The notes beneath the pieces were generated by a model. It did no database searches. It was not told the DNA's origin and saw only the letters and a list, made by a program, of their open reading frames with translations. A DNA stretch of 64,000 nt. Source: Marinomonas rhizomae. Lineage in GTDB: Bacteria; Pseudomonadota; Gammaproteobacteria; Pseudomonadales; Marinomonadaceae. Location: contig NZ_QNSE01000013.1 in assembly GCF_003315485.1 (NCBI RefSeq), positions 80,094 to 144,093 of the forward strand. Reading direction: 5' to 3'. Below, one piece after another: positions 63,906 through 64,000 of this stretch. Position numbers and translations under genes: made by a program. Every line of letters starts with the position of its first letter. Position 1 is the stretch's first letter.

Positions 63906-64000
63906 TGAAGTGACCCCCAATAGTTGGACAAACAACATTGGGGGTTCTTTTTATGTCAAAGTACAGTCGTGCTTTTAAAATCACATTAGCTCAGCAATGC
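63906..64000 (+). mobile_element. Left end of an IS3-family (IS150-group) insertion sequence, truncated by the window
   Basis: TGAAGTGACCCCCAATAGTT at 63906 resembles the terminal inverted repeats of IS150-like elements, whose ends read TGA..TGACCCC..A.TTGGACA. ACCCCCAAT (63913-63921) and ATTGGGGGT (63937-63945) form a hairpin just before the transposase gene. The right end and target repeat lie outside the window. Confidence 0.7.
63953..64000 (+). CDS. IS3-family OrfA transposase, first 16 codons only
   Basis: ATG 63953 opens MSKYSRAFKITLAQQC, which resembles the beginning of OrfA (HTH protein) of IS150-group elements, commonly starting MSKYS..FK. The rest is cut off. It lies 47 bases from the proposed IS left end, as expected. 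The putative stem-loop in front could hide its start from read-through transcripts, a known trait of insertion sequences. Confidence 0.65.
   Translation, partial: MSKYSRAFKITLAQQC

Noticed and set aside
63684..63938. 84-codon minus-strand frame at the end of glpD
   Set aside because: It overlaps glpD and crosses the inferred IS boundary; no binding site or domain supports it.
1..64000. CRISPR arrays, tRNA or rRNA genes, prophage or secretion-system islands
   Set aside because: No regularly spaced repeats, clover-leaf or rRNA sequence, nor phage or secretion genes were seen on either strand.

Overview
The window looks like the chromosome of a marine gammaproteobacterium of the Oceanospirillales, most probably Marinomonas or a close relative. 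This is inferred from AT-leaning sequence, Pseudomonas-like hut and pycAB genes, TRAP and TTT carboxylate transporters, many chemoreceptors, and a protocatechuate 4,5-cleavage pathway. No rRNA or tRNA is present, so the genus is not proven. Almost all of the DNA is catabolic genes with their transporters, regulators and chemoreceptors.

Layout. 1-6392: histidine utilisation, hutU-hutH-hutI (minus) divergent from hutF-hutD (plus); the repressor hutC lies apart at 11623-12390. 6408-11526: a sugar-acid module, an IclR regulator and KDPG-type aldolase divergent from a small P-loop kinase and a TRAP transporter, with four near-identical palindromes between them. 12472-16012: a cytochrome b561-type protein, two envelope proteins and prolidase PepQ. 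16145-20600: a LacI regulator, an inositol-dehydrogenase-like enzyme, a TIM-barrel isomerase/epimerase and a sugar-binding protein with no ABC partner. 20905-24012: a TctCBA carboxylate transporter. 24422-26566: a chemoreceptor behind an apparent sigma-54 promoter. 26739-29362: arsenic resistance (arsR-arsH-acr3-arsC).

29456-53561 is the centrepiece, a near-complete route from quinate/shikimate to central metabolism. Its parts are shikimate dehydrogenase (AroE type), type II dehydroquinase, 3-dehydroshikimate dehydratase (QuiC) giving protocatechuate, two copies of protocatechuate 4,5-dioxygenase (LigAB), LigC, LigI, the 4-oxalomesaconate tautomerase (LigU/GalD), LigJ and LigK, ending in pyruvate and oxaloacetate. 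Two AEC carriers, a PcaQ-like LysR regulator and a LysR-type regulator with two DNA-binding domains accompany it. A two-subunit pyruvate carboxylase with its own LysR regulator, and a tandem pair of soluble BdlA-like chemoreceptors, sit between the two lig blocks.

53822-59552: a peroxiredoxin, a large chemoreceptor, an orphan MocR regulator, a divergent PilZ-like protein, a DUF501 protein and an unknown small protein. 59644-63767: glycerol use (glpK, glpR, glpD). The window ends inside what appears to be the left end of an IS3-family (IS150 group) element.

The most distinctive observations are the double-HTH LysR regulator, the duplicated and physically split lig pathway, the mirrored operator arrays of the IclR and HutC circuits, the sigma-54 promoter before a chemoreceptor of unusual topology, and a small signal-peptide-like reading frame behind a hairpin upstream of the inositol-dehydrogenase-like gene.
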